From: Schistosoma haematobium
Lineage: Eukaryota; Platyhelminthes; Trematoda; Strigeidida; Schistosomatidae
Length of the DNA: 64,000 nt
Direction of reading: 5' to 3'
Assembly: GCF_000699445.3 (NCBI RefSeq)
Contig: NC_067196.1
Coordinates: 85,364,364 to 85,428,363 of the forward strand
Shown: positions 1 to 15,200 of the stretch, piece by piece
Position numbering within the stretch: position 1 is the stretch's first letter
How the letters are laid out: every line of letters begins with the position of its first letter
Position numbers and translations under genes: made by a program
The notes under the pieces: model-generated
Told to the model about the DNA's origin: nothing
Databases searched by the model: none
Seen by the model: only the letters and a program-made list of their open reading frames with translations

Positions 1-53
1 AAAACCACTGTGAGGAGTGATAAACAAACAACAATTTAAGCCAATGTACTTAC

Positions 54-227
54 CGCCATTTTATTTATATTTTCATTAGTTGAATTATTTGCAAGAAAAC
101 TATTTTCATTATTCAATGATGAAGTGATATTTGGTAAAGTTTTTTGAACAGCTTCATTACTTAAACGAGTAAAGTATTTTTGATGTTGATAATGATCAAT
201 TTTTGTAACTTCAATATAAACAGATAC
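54..227 (-). CDS. Receptor exon: end of FN3 domain 2 plus Asn-rich linker
   Basis: 58 codons, open throughout, flanked by a TTTTTAG acceptor and a GGCG|GTAAGT donor. The product starts [11 protein letters not shown], the F-G strand region that completes the FN3 fold begun in the exon at 4366-4674 (junction [15 protein letters not shown], phase 0). The rest is polar and Asn/Ser-rich ([17 protein letters not shown]), typical of an extracellular linker with possible N-glycosylation sites (NIT, NNST). It ends in phase 0. Transcription continues leftward out of the window. Confidence 0.8.
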
Positions 228-3200
228 CTAAAAATGAAACAAACTAGTAAGTTAGAAAAGAAAACAGCATATTTTGAATACCTTACTTATAATCCAAAAT
301 AGGTTCTTTAATTGAACACTGCTAGTCGAGTTAGAGCTTATGATGAACTGTCATCTGCTTTCGCAACTTCAAGTGGTGTCCGTCAAGGTTGTCCACTTCA
401 TTTTTTTGTTTAACTTCATCATAGACCTACTGATGGAAATAATGCTCTCATCGATTGAATCTTCAGGACTTGATCTCCTACCAGGAAGTCCATTTATCAA
501 CTAAGCATACTCAGATGATATAGTACGGTTTGGTGAAGGCGCTGATAAAATGCATGGTCTTTTGGTAGCATTGAGAAACAATGCCAGAATGTTTGAGATG
601 CGCTTTTCTCCCTCTAAATGCAAGTTGTTGCTTCAGGACTGGCCTGAGTCAACACCTGAACTAAGAATAGGGAGTGAAGTAGTCGAACACGTTGACAACT
701 TCACTTATCTTGGAAGTCTCATCAGCACAAATGGGTTGGTGTCCGACGAAATCTCAGCACGGATTTAAAAATATCCTTTGGCTTTTGCCAACTTACGTCA
801 CCTATGGCGAAGGCGAGATATCCGTCTATCAATTAAGGGACGATTATACTGTGCGGCAGTTTGTTACCTTCTAATTTATGGCTGAGAAACGTGGCCATCA
901 AGAGCAAAAGATACTCGTAAGTTACTAGTATTTGACCACAGATGTCTTAGAAATATTACTCGCATCTGCTGGGATCACCAGATAAGTAATAGTGAGGTTA
1001 CATACAGGGTATTAGGAAATGATGATAAATCAGTTGATGAGGTTGTGAATATTCATCGACTGAGATGGTTGGGCCATGTGTTACGTATGCCTGAACACCG
1101 ATTACCACAACGCGCATAGCTGACTAGTGTTGGAGACGAGAGGAAGAAAGTTAGGGGTGGCCAAACCAAAACGTGACATCAGTCCCTAAAGTCACTAACT
1201 CCTAGTCTTAGTCATGTTGGTAGATGCAGACTACTTGTTTGGGGTTCGCGTGACTGTCGTAACCAATGGTTGGAGACTCTTGGTGACATGGCTCAAAATC
1301 GATCACAATGGCGTAGGTGTATACACTCTTTGTCTTCCCTTAAAATAAGAGATTAAAATCGCTTCATATCTTTCTTTCTACGAACTAATTCTTTCTTCCT
1401 ATTCTGTATCTTTATATGCAATCTTTCTTTTATATATTCTACGAATCTGGTGTGCATCTTGTTGCGCTAATGAAGTATGGCAACTTGGACCAATGCATAT
1501 ATGTGCCTGGTCCTACGTTGTAGCTGACTGATTGACTGAATCTAAACAGTAGATTTTTGAGGGAAACATTAAGAATAACTATGATAATCAGCTGGTGTTT
1601 CATAATATTCTGTTATTTCTAAATATAGACTCGAAGTTATGAAGATTCACAAGCATGAGGGTTTTATTTTGATAACTTATAAAATATATTCCCTTAGTTG
1701 AGGAACAATAGGTTGATTCATACGATGATGATGACTTTATAATGAAATTAGTTTTTGGGCATTCTAAGTAGAAGGGAACATCTAGAAACATTGTTTGATT
1801 AAGAACGCATTAATTAGTAGGTGAACATTTTTTAAGGAGAACATCACAACTTAAAATTGTAAAAACTAATTTTATCTCTGTTATATCTCGATGAAAATTA
1901 TGAATGGTAACTTTTAAGAATTATTTACGGACCAATACGATACATATATTTTTACTGTATATTTATTAAGCAGCTAAACTAACCATATTTGTATTCCTCT
2001 TATTATAAGCTTTGTTTTAACCTATTATACGATTTACCATTCTTCAATTATGCCCAGTCTATTAATTACAGTCTCCCACATTCACAGGCACTTTTGGCCA
2101 GATCTTGTACAAATGTTATTTTCTATTTTCTGATACGATATGGTCTGTTTGGTTTGTATATAAACTCAGTATGTTTGAAATACATAATTCATATCGCAGA
2201 GGCTGAGATTGATGTTCCGAACTTAATAGGCAAAACTAGGCCGGAAGCCGGACCGATAAGGACTTTAGACTTCTCGCACAGGTTTTACGCGTCATTGGTC
2301 CGTTCGGTAAGTCACTGTTCTTTAATTAGCAGTACCACTACGTTATATATTAATAGGGCATTAGGCCACAAGTCATAACAGTTTCCACTGAGAACAGATT
2401 AAAAAGGAAGAATGTACAACCTGAAGCCCACTATTCATATTTTACTGTTCATTTAAGCTTAGAATACGGCTACAGTATCTTATTTCTACACAAAAAGTGT
2501 TGATTTATCAATTACAAATCAAACAAATAGATTCCGAATCCATCGATCATATTTTTTACGCTTTTGTCGTGTATTTTTTGTCACATACCTGTTGTTACGA
2601 TATCTTTAAATATAGTACTTTCATGTTATATGCTACTTATGTCGACATAAGTAGTATATAATGCTAGTCGGGAATAGAATGTCCGGTAACAGAAGGTTTG
2701 AGGTATATCGATGAAAGTAGTACAGGAACAGAAAGCAATTGGTATGAAAATGTAGGAACAATCAAGTCTTAGATATTTAATGAATATTCTACAAATGAAG
2801 TATTAGAGTATGATTTTTCTATTTCTTTCAAGTAACTCTGTTTTATTTACTTCATTCACTCAGATCCAAGTATTTTGAGTTTTTTTATATTACATTCCTA
2901 TCCTATTTTAATTTCTCCATCAAAGTTCTCATGCTTAGGTATCGAATGAATGGCTACCATAACATTTATTGTTATTATTATCATGATGGATCATATGCTC
3001 AATCTCTTTATTATTTGTTTGGTTGTGTTGTGTCGGCTTCCGGAGAACTTCAACGGAGCCTCCAGAGGACCAAAAAGGAGCCGAAGGAGCCTAGCCAATC
3101 AGAGTATGATGGAACGTTTGAGAATTCCAGCGTGGCGTGCTACCATTGGTCGGCAGCATAATATGACGTTAACGGATTGGCTGAAATAAGATGTTGATTT

Positions 3201-6200
3201 AACAGACGCCAACATCTATAAATACCCTTGATTTTCTGTACTAAAAGGAACCTTGGGATAAAGTGTTTCCTCTCATACTTGTGTCTTCTCTCTCTGGAGT
3301 TCAAGTCGCTGTGTAGTTCTAGTCTGCGGGTTACGGGAATAGCTTAGGATTCGTATATAGCGTTAAACCTACACGACTTATCAGGTTGTAAACATTTTTA
3401 TCAGTATAAATAACCAGATCCATATTCATGCGTTCATCTTAGTTGATTGAATAACTTTTTTTCTCAGTATTATAATAAAAATTGATTATAGTATTAACAG
3501 TATAGGGATTGTGTGCTTAATTGGGAGAAAAGCAATTTATTGTTTCGAACAAAAAATGAAAGTGTCTTCATTACTTATAAAAACCATACATCCAACCACC
3601 ATCTAGTCTCAATATATAGTGCACGCACTGTCGAGTCACCTAGAGTGGTGGCCACATTTCAACATGGTCGATAGCAATCGATCTGCATTAAATAAGGACT
3701 TGACACACATGACATTGATCACCACCCAGTGATCAATCGATTGTGAATTCATTTGTATATTTTTCATTAATTGTTCTTTATATCCTTCATCATTCTTTTA
3801 ATTCTTAATTTTTTAAGAAAGAAATTTTTTCTACAGTTCGATCTTCTTCCACTTTTGATTAGTGTTACATACTACTTACATCTATCAAATATAAATAGTA
3901 TGCAATATAATAATTATGCAGTGAACAGAACACGAGCGGGGACAATTGAATGTGTTTGTCACAAAATTACAGGACATGTTAATAAAATCTAACAGTCATA
4001 AAGTAAATGCTTAATTTGCAAAATGCTCATCAATTGTCTCAAAATGACTCAGACTTCAATGTTCTTTCATTTTCATACAAATCGCATCGTGTTTTTCCAT
4101 TCTTTACTGTTCGATCCTCTTGTCTCTCTACTATCAGACCTTCTGTTCACGACTAACATCATATACTAGGACGAAACGGTCGTCTAGTGCTTCCATGTTT
4201 TCCATGGTGGTCTAGCTTCAACTGACTCATGATTTCAATCTGTGAAATTTCTAAAATCTCCACAAACCTCTTTCTGATATACTACTTATATCAATATAAG
4301 TAGTACACACCACAATAGTAATAGTAAATATAATAATTTTAATACTAATATTTAATTAAACTTACTGCATATGTTACATTAGATTGTAATCCATCAAGTA
4401 AATAACCTTTCAATGAACTATCACTATTTATTCGACGTATATATAAATCATTTAATTGATTGATTTTAGATAAATCCATTGGAAATTGTTTATCATTATT
4501 CAATATAAATTTAGTCCATAATTCTAATAAAGATTTCCGTTCATTTAGATTCTCAGGTAAATTACGATAGATTATAATGAATGTTATATCTTTATAATTA
4601 GTTATATCAATGGATGTATATGAATGATTTCTTGATTGTATATAAATCCATTCAATATAGAGACATGTATTATTCTAGAAAAAAAAACAACAAAATAATG
4701 AAATTTGGAAGATTAAAAAACTACTCTGAAGAAGTTCAGACAAGTTTGTTGGACGAAAGATTGGAATTATATATATCGTTTACAGATTGTTATATCCCGA
4801 TAAGAATAATGAATGGTAACTTTTGGGATCTATTTATAGACCAATACTATACGTATATTTCTATCGTATAATTGTTATGGAACTAAACTGTTCATATTTC
4901 ATGTCCCTCTTATTATGAGTTTTATTTTGACCTATGAACTATTACTATCCGATTTACCATTCTTGAGTTCTATCCAGTCTATTAATTAATGCCTCCCTCA
5001 TTCACAGACAAATTTGGCTAATTCTTGTACAAATGTTGTTTCATATTTTATGGTACGTTGTGGTTTGTCTGGTTGATATAATAACCGAGTATGGTTGAAG
5101 TAAATGATTCATATTGCAGAGGCTGAGATTGGTGTTCTGGATTCAACTGGCTGAGCTAGACTGGAAGCAAGACCAATCAGGACTCTAGGTTGCTCGCACG
5201 TGTTTTATGAGTCACTGGTTCGATCGATAATCCGCTGCTCTCTGATTGGCGGTATCGTTGCGTTATACAATAAACAGGTTCACAAGTTATAACACAGATC
5301 TCTATTATATTAAAAGAGTGATATATTAAACAAATTTTTTTTTCGATAAATTCTCTTCAGGTTCCTACAATTAATATTATCTAAATTAATAATCTGAAAA
5401 ATGATCAAGTTAAGGGTAATGTACATCATAACTAGTTTGTACTAAATGGGCTAATATCGAGCTGTTTAATGTTTTTCACTAGACCTTTGCTTAGCCAAAC
5501 TGAGAGGGGTTCACGAGCACAAAAATGTAAACTCTTAAGACATTGTTTGACAATCGTAAATTCACATGCTTTGAACGATGTTTTCGACTACTCTAAGATA
5601 TTAATGAAAATTCAATTCATAAATCACAGATCATGTAAACAAATAATGTTCACAAGCCTATACTGATAATTACAATGTGTTCATCAGTGACTAGCTTCGT
5701 CAGGGAATTCTCGTAGTTCTTTTGAGAAGCTGTGACCAGTGGAGCTAATCCGTGTTGGATAGAGACAGGTATCTAACTCAGTACAACGGAAGTTGGTCGC
5801 GGAATTTCGTGGATTGGTTGATGTTAGACACTACCACCACTGCATGCCGGCTCAGTGGTCCAATTGGTTAAGCGTTCACGCGCGAGACCAAAGGCCCTGG
5901 GTTCGAATCCCGCGAGCGGGACCGTGGATGCGCACTACTGAGGAGTCCCACAATAGGACGAAACGGCCACCCAGTGCTTCCAGGTTTTTAATGGTGTTTT
6001 AACATCGATCAGTTCATGACCTCAGTCAAAAACTTAATAATATCCACAATCTTATACTGAAAATAGTATGTCGACTTACTGTAGTCATCTGACTGTAGAA
6101 GTTAAAACATCACCTTTAATGTATTTAAATTGAGATTAAAAGGGCATATTAACTGAAAGTTATGAAAAATTCAGATGTTATCAATTCAATTTGTTCAGTG

Positions 6201-9200
6201 ATAAATTTACAACCATCAGTAGAATGATGGAAGTAATACATTTAGTTTCTAGAAACAGCTCATGTCATATTAAGCACAACTTTGTCAACCACGGAACTGT
6301 GCACATATAATACTCACAAATTGTGTCACTACCTTGACTGACAGAAGTTAAACGACTGGAATAAAACCCAGTGGTTTAAAGGTGACGCAATCACATTAAA
6401 GCCTATGTTTAGTCTTCAAATTGTACGTGTTCACTGTTAATGAATCCCATACCAAGTCAAAACAATTGTTCAGTGTTTGATGATATTGTTTTCGAGAAAT
6501 CATTCCACGTTGTAAATAGTCAAATTATAGATAATATATCCATGTGTGATCTCTTTGTTAAAACATAGACTTTATTTTAAACTAGATTTAACAAAATATT
6601 TTCCTGTCATTTGAAATAATTGACCCCCAATCACTCTTACAACTGGTATACAATACAAAACGTTTTTAGACATCATTTCCAAGGTCTTTAAGGTGAGACT
6701 ATAATTTATGGACGAACTTCGAGAGACGCTAAAGTGACCTTGAAAATATCCACCCATTCACTAGGGCTAAATGAGGGTTATAATGCACTAGGAAGAATTA
6801 GGATTAGTATTTACAGTTATTGGTTAGGGTTTTCATCACGAAATGACATAAATTAATAAAAGTCAAAACGTTATTTAACCATATGGATAAATGGATTTCG
6901 TGCCAAAATCCAAGACCTACTATCTCATCTCTCATTCGTTCGTTCATAAATAATGATCTCGCCGTGCTTAAATATGACGCTGAGTCGGCACTGCACAAGC
7001 ACCTTCATGTTATGTATTTGACCAGCTTTAGTTTATTTCCTTAAAAAAAGAAACTGTTAAATATATATTGAAATGTAAAACAAAAGATGTTGCTTCTATA
7101 AATAACTATCCTTCTGAAATTTATAATCTCGAAGTTGTAACACTGTAAATAAATACAAATATGAGAATGTTATCCCTGAAATCATTAGGTGTTTATGTAC
7201 AATCAATATATAGATGAGTGTATTTTCTACTAGAGTCGTCGTTGTCATAGTATTTTGGGTTAATAAATCATCACTTATACCGGTCTTTGTATTCTTACTT
7301 TCGCATCGTGGGAATTGCAGAGGTCCCTCTTTCCTAATATAGGTGATAAACGTTTCCGACATAACAATCAGCGACGACCAGACACAAAAAGTAGCATTAA
7401 AAGAGCCAAGACAATAAGCATTCAAACGACAAATTATAACAGTCTGTTACTTTATTCATTACATTATTACAAGAGCATTACAATATTACAGGGTAATGAA
7501 TTTGTAACGAAATAAATAAAACGCTCGCGCGCGAGACTAAGAGGTCCTGGGTTCGAATCTTGCGAGGCAGGACAGTAAATGCGCACTGCTGAGAAGTCCC
7601 ATACTAGGATGAAATGTCTGTCCAGTGCTTTCAGGCTTTCCATGGTGTTATAGCTTCAAATGACTCATGAATTCAATTATTGGATTAAAATGTTTTGAAA
7701 ATTCAGAAGATATCAAACTACTTCCATCCAATAGCTATAATTGTTTGTCCATCCTAATATTGGTGTTTCTAATATATCACTTTAAAAACTTACTATTTGA
7801 GGTATATATATATGACAAGATCTAAAACTTATTCAGTGACTATGTATATAAAAGGATACTAATTATTAATTACCAGCGACTCAGTTACAACAAGAAAATG
7901 GTGAATACAACAGAAAAGTACTCAGTGAAGCAGAAAGACACATTATTCTTTTGTCTATTCCGCTCCATTTACTTATTAGTTAAAACTATTATTTGACATT
8001 ATTAACTTGTTATTGATACAAATTGTTTATGATTTATTCAGTTTATGAGAAATGGGTAATTTATCATCTTCTCTGTTTTGTAGTCTCCATTACGCTCACT
8101 GTATAATTCTGAATAGTTTAGGGCTGTATTTTCTGGGGTAGTGACAACTATGTAGATCTATTTAGAGGTTGTAATTTTTTTTATTAATGATATATTTAGA
8201 ACTCATATTGACTAATCTCTGTTGTCTTATGATCATTCGAAGTAAATTATATCATTATAGCGTGATGTAACAAGTTTTACTTTATTTTCGATATGGAACT
8301 AGCAGTGGAATCCAGAATACATGTTTCGTCAATACAATACCAAAATGCAGGTAACATCCAGTTGACGAAAGCCAAATAGTACAAAGTATGTGTTCTGGAT
8401 TCCACTGCCAATCACATACTAAAATAAGTAGGTCATGTTGACTCAATACCTGTTCTTTGATTGGATAGGTAGTTTGATTTGATTATCTGGAGTTAAACGC
8501 ATTTATACACCATCAAATCTACGAAGGGGAAATACATAAATTGGTAATTTACTTTGTTAAAAAGTGTGTATCTTAGAAAGAAATTCGTAATAAGCCATTT
8601 ATTAGGATGAATAATTGATATAAGTTATATGAGTACTTTATATTATTTAGTTGATAGGTAGAAAAACACTTGTACGTGTAAAGTTTACATGAAAACCACT
8701 TTTAGTCTAATAGATCTGTCTATAATTTCATCACAAGAAAAGTTATCATCAGTGGTATTGGATTATGGTCACTACATAAGATTAATCAAACAAAAGCGGA
8801 AATACTGAGAGTTGGATACTAATTAAGCTGTATAATTACATCGATATTGCCGCGAAACGTAAGAGTTTAATCACCTACGACGTGTGCAACTAAAAGTATC
8901 ATGATAGAAAGAAATATTTTTAAGCAGAAGTGGATGTTGGCTAGCAGTGGAATCTAGGACACACATTTCGTCCCATTTTGGACTCGTCACTTGGATGTAC
9001 TTGCAGAGTTTATGTTTACTCCGGGACTCGAACCCAGTATAATTCGCTTCAAGCTGTAGGATGCAGATAAATTTAACTGACGAGTCCTGAATAGCATGAA
9101 ACGATTGTTCTGGATTCCAATGCAAGCCACCATATAACTTACCTTATAATGCGTGTGACTTATGGCTAATATCGAGGCAATCCACACAGAATCCACATTT

Positions 9201-12200
9201 GTCAAAAAAGACTGAATAATTGCAGTTCTAAACACCAATGGGATGATCCGAGCAACCAATATATAGATGAATTAAGAAGTAATTGCTGTTTAGTACCCAT
9301 CTGATCATCTACATGTTTATAGCTAAGGTCATATGAAATGTATTCCTAAATAACCCTCTCAATAAACATTCGAAATGTCATGAGTATCTATTCAGATATG
9401 ATGATTTGTGAGATTAAATGGAAAGAAAACTACATAGTTTGTAAAAATCTATTATATACAAAAAATATAATCACATTTTAAAACGATAAGAGTAGTTGAT
9501 GAAATAGGGAATAAGTTAGATCAAGTAAATGAATATTTTTCTAAATTTTCAAATTTAAATCAGAAACTCGTTTTAAACAACCACTGGATACTACGAATTT
9601 CATGTTAGGTGCTTCATTCTATTGATCTCAAAGTAAGTTTATAATCTTTAGGCTACTGAGGTAGTATCCGATGCTGTGAATCTAAGCTTTTAGATATTTC
9701 CTTCCTAAACTACGAGTCTTTCATATGCAAGTAATTATTAAATTAGTTTAGGGGGTTCGTGGAGATTGTAGCATTTTCAGAGCTGAAATCACGAGTTGAA
9801 CGAAGTGAAATCACCAATGAAAACCTGGAAGCACTGGATAGCTGTTTCGTCCTAATATAGGACTCCTTAACAGTGAGCATCCACGATTCCGCTTAGATTG
9901 ACCTGTGATTTTAACTGCGAAGGTAATTTAATTGTGAAAATTGACAAATATCCGTAAACTTATCAAATAAAAAATTTCACATTAAATATAAACAAGGTGA
10001 TAACAACTACTTTATATTGTGAACTGACGTTACATAAACCAAACATAGATAGTTAACTTTATTAGTCTTTACCAACCTATTGCCTCTTTAATGCTACTGT
10101 AGTGCACAATAACACAAGTGGGGCCAACCGAATGAATTTGACACGGAAATTTCAGAGCATCTCAATAAAATCTGAGAACCATATAGTAAATAGTTATTTT
10201 GCAAATATCAGTCCATTGTCTCCGATTTGATTGTTCGTGCATTTTAATACTAATTGCGTCCCGTTCCCGCTCTTTCCTTATCGATCTTCTACTGAAATAC
10301 ATTCTATGCCTGACCATCGTTATATACTACTTATGTGGATATAAGTAACCCACAACACACTACCATAGGATTAGTCAACGCTTTGATTCTACAATTATAA
10401 ATAAATAACACATAACCAGTAAAATACATTCAATAGTCTGTTTTTAAATGAAGATTATGATATTTTTATAGACTTGTACTTTACTGTTGTTGATCTTACG
10501 AATTGTGTTTGATTAATCTCTTTTGAACTATTTACATCTTGAACAGATGCCTCGATATTACTTTTAGTGACATGTTTTATTATACTCAGTTAATACATTT
10601 TGTGGCTTCTGGAATCTGAATTGATGAATAATGGATTTGAGTCTATGCTCAAACAAAAACTCTGAGAAGAAGATCCATTCAAGTGATAGTTTCCAATAAG
10701 ATAAAATTGATGTAGTGGATAATGAACAAACAGCAGAAAACCTCGATGACTATACATCAATCACTCATGATCAAATGTTATTTAATCTTATATTACACTT
10801 GAAAAACATTCAACACTTAAAGTCTAAGAAAATTCATTTGATGGTTTTAGGAATGAATGCAGAAAAGGATGATGGAAGATGAGAGGTTGAAAATCACTTG
10901 AATTGGATCTATATGTTCTCATGTTAAAGACTAAAGTTATCAACGTTTTCATTGTTCGACAAGACCACTGGATGCTCTTTCCAGTAGTTTAACAGTTCAT
11001 TCAGTGGATCAATGAGGTATATATGTGTATGATTTTAAATAAATATTTTATTTTAATCACCAAGTCCTACTATTGTGTTTTTAACCCAACATAATTGAGG
11101 TTATCTTCACTGATATGTCAATAGCAGATGTCTGTGGGTAATTCCAGACGCCTGAAATGAAGATTTTTGGGAATATTACGCTTTAATGTACATCATTCAC
11201 TCACTTTTTAAAAGAGGAAATGACTGAAGATTCTGGATTGAAAACATTCATTAAATATTAAATCGTTAAGGATAACGTTGACCCAATCTATATTTTGTTA
11301 TGGACAATCAATTTCATAAATTTCTAACTATATTAATATTCTGAATTGTTTAAATTTAGACATATAAACCATTAGATACCAACTCGGTAGTCTAAGAATT
11401 AAGCTCTCTCTGTACGAACTGATAATCTTGAGTTTAACTGCTGTTAGGGTCCTACTGAGGAATACCATACAAGGACGAAATAAATAACCTAGTTTTCAAT
11501 GGTTATCTAGCTGTAATTATTCACGTATTAGCTTGAGTGCATTTTCGAAGAAAAAAACGGAGACAAGCTACGAGGCCATTCAGATCTTCTTTAAGATATT
11601 TTATGATTATTGACATCACAAATGTTTTTAACTCGAACATATCTCCTCGAAAAATGCTCAAATAATCTAATATATTTTCTAATGTACACAGTCGATTCAG
11701 TAATTTCTCGTTGAATGCTGGAATTTGTAGAAAACCTGATCAAGAACTCTATTTTTGTAGTCTTTAAGGTCTATTTAAGATACATAAGGATTAATCGTAT
11801 TAATATATCAAATTTAATCTTCATAATATCTGTTATCGTTTCTTCTGTACATGAAGCCAGGATTTCTTTCATTAAATACATCAAAGTTTATTTTTATGAT
11901 CATATAATAGGACACCAATAATAACTTTGAATGGAGGAACATCTATATAGATTTTAATATGAAAGCAGATACATTGTACTCAAAGACTAAAACAGGACAC
12001 TCACAATTAATAAGATTAACAGAAATATCTTAAAATCAAACCTACATAAATATAAAATGTAACGAGAAGTTTCAAAAACGTCGGCAAGAATATGAACTAT
12101 AATGTAACATATAATTCGTTTCTATGATAAAAGTTGGAATTCTTAGAACAGAAGTTAGAAAGTCCTATACACACGATATACACAACTTGAGAGTTTGAAA

Positions 12201-15200
12201 ATATGTTTTTTGATATCAGATAGCTCAGTGGTAACGTCTCTGGCTATGAAGCACGGTGACACGGGATCGAACCCGTTAGGGAGCACCAGTCCACTCAAAA
12301 TCACAGGTACACTTTGCTAACGAGTGCCAAGTAGCACAAAACCCGGGTCCAGGGTTTCCTGTCTACTACCTCCAACCACCATCTAATCTCAATATATAGT
12401 GCACGCAGTGTCGGGTCACTTAAACTGATCGATAGCAATCGATCTGCACTAAATAAGGACTTGATACACATGAGATTGATCACCACCCAGTGATCGATCA
12501 ATTGTGATCAGAGAATCAATCTCTTACCCATGCATTATGAAGCAATCAGCTATATCTCAATGTATATTTTTATCTTGGTTGTTCAACTCTCTGTTACTTA
12601 AACTTCAATTCAATAATAAATTAATGCACTTCTATAGCAAATTTAGTCATCGTTTTTGATGGATCTTATTAAATATTAAACCGATTTATAGAAAAACCTC
12701 CTGGAGCCCCTCTGGGGCTACTGTTTGTCCCAAGCCCGGATAAAGGAGGAGAATTGGGTATGCGGTTAGTAACCCCATCCCGTAGAAGATTAACTTGCTA
12801 AAAAACGCTAGCCAGGAAAATATTTTAAGTAAGGATTTATAGAAAAGGATATAATTTGAATAAGAAAGTTTGAAAGGTGTTACAATTTAATCAATGCTAA
12901 CGGTTAAACATATAGAATGTGAGACAAAACTATTAAACAAACTACTTAATTATTGTTTCAGTAGACTGAGAAAGAAATCAGAACCTTAATCAACTTTCAG
13001 TTTGATTTCCAGTTAAAAATAATATCAATCCATTTAATTAGTGAGATATATGCAAACCCTTACTACTCTTTTAGACGATGCTTAGGTGGTAGAATTATTT
13101 GGCCAAATTTTTAAAGAAGCATGTACACTTAAAGTGGTTTTACTGCTTCGAAACTTATTAGATGAATGTAAATGTATTTGAGTAATGGTTCATAACATGA
13201 GATATCGATATCACTCTCATATTATTTAGGATAATAAAAATGATTAAGTTTACACTAACGATAAAACTAAACGACAAAGATAAGATGAAGGATAATTTTG
13301 TTGAAATCTAGGCAGTAAAATATGTAAGAATGATCAGAGAAGGGTTTTGTGAATATTATAGTAATTTGATAGTTGAATTCATGAGTCAATCAATGCTAGA
13401 CCACCATGGGAAACTTGGAAAACTGGAAAGCTGTTTTGTCATAGTGTGTAACTCCACAGCAATGCGCACCTCGCGAGATTCAAAAATCTATTCTGAATAG
13501 TGTTTTATTCCAATTTCGGTAACATTATAATTTATCAACGATATTTGAGCGATGCACTGGTGACCTTAAGAATGTTCACCTACTTACTATAGCTAAATGA
13601 GTGTTATAAATCTGTGTGAAGAATGAAGATTATGATTTAAAAGTGATGATTAGAGTTAGGAATTGGATTTGTGGTTTTAATCACGAACCGACATTAGCTT
13701 AAATAACAAAACACTATTTAGACAAATGAATAAATGAACTTCACACCAAAATCCTTAACCTGTGATCTTAAATCTGATTAGTTCGTCCATAAATTATAGT
13801 CTCAGCTAAATGACAGTAAATATGATTGAGTAAATGTTGACAGTATTTGTTTTTCTAAGCAAAGATGGGTAGTAGCTAACGGTGTAATCCAGGACGCACG
13901 TTTCGTTCTATTAGGGACTCGTCAGCTGGACGTACCTACATCTCAGAGTTGATGTTCACTCTGGTACACGAACCCCGTACCATTCGCTTCAAACGCCATC
14001 ACGTTATCTACATAGCTACTGAGTCCTGATAGCCCTTTGCTTATAAAATGGGGTAAAGTTTTATTCACTTTGTGTTATTTACTTGTATCTTCCGATTGTT
14101 ATTTACGACTGTAATTGATCAGTCTCTTGTTGGTATATGTGTATCTTGTGCGGATTGCCTCGATACTGCCTAAAGTCACAAGCATTATAAGCAAAGATTT
14201 ACTTTTATTGAAAAGCATTTCAAAGTTTCTATTAAAAATAACAACAACTATGCTTTCACGTCAATTTATGCGACATCAGTTTAAATGTAGGCAGAAATCT
14301 ATTTTATTTTGATTGTGTATTTAAAAATAAAATCAGGGTCAGTAAACTACTTTGTATAAAGTAAAATTGTGTAGATAAATAAAATTTATTTTTGTTTAAA
14401 TGTTGACATTCACTAAAGATTATCTAGATCATTCTGAACAATTTAGACAAGGAATTGACACAATGTAATGCTTCTAAACGTATCTAGGGATTATCGCAAC
14501 AATCCACTGTGTCTTCTTTTTTTTGTTTTGAATTGGACAATAAATTATCATCAAAATAAAAGAAAGCATGTATATTTAAACATTAAACTATCTAAATTCA
14601 CTTCGCTTTGTTTAACTGTATCTTTCCATTTTTAGTTAGGACTGTAATTGATCAGTCCTTTGTTGGTATATGTTTATCCTGTGCGGACTACCTCGATATA
14701 TCTCAACTCTGAGACGCAGGTACATCTAGCTGAGGAGTCCGAAATAGGATGAAACGCATGTTCAGGATTCTACTGTTAGCCACTATCTATCTTTGATTAA
14801 AAAGCTTGTGACTTAAGGCGATATCGAGACAATATGCACAGGATACACATATGCTAATAAGAGACTGATCAATTACAGTCCTAAACATCAATGGGAAGAT
14901 ACAAGCAAACAATATAAAATGAATTTACAATTAATTATGTTTCAATTACATTCAACTTACATTAGCTACAATGGATATAATTTGTAAATTAGTATCAAGC
15001 ATATTATCAAAATTCACTGGTTCTGTCCAAGGGCTCCATAGTTGATGTTCTAAAACTAGTACACGCAAGCTAGAATCAAGTAAACGAAAGAAAATGCAAA
15101 AGAAAATAAGTTGATTGAATAGCATTTTTCAATATCAAAATTGAACATTGAGCAGTAAAAGTTCTATAAGAAAAGAGAACTTTAGAAGTAACTACAGTTA

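Noticed and set aside
1989..2378. 129-codon plus-strand open frame
   Set aside because: It lies entirely inside a solo LTR that recurs at 4788 and 57274 without the frame being kept.
4614..4871. 85-codon plus-strand open frame
   Set aside because: It is antisense to the FN3 exon at 4366-4674 and runs into the solo LTR.
5859..5922. tRNA-like sequence with perfect box B
   Set aside because: It is the head of a beta SINE; many copies share it with the ribozyme and tail attached, and the cloverleaf arms do not close as in a real tRNA.
7096..7425. 109-codon minus-strand open frame as a receptor exon
   Set aside because: No Ig or FN3 pattern, and no acceptor/donor pair gives a phase that fits between the exons on either side, which already join perfectly.
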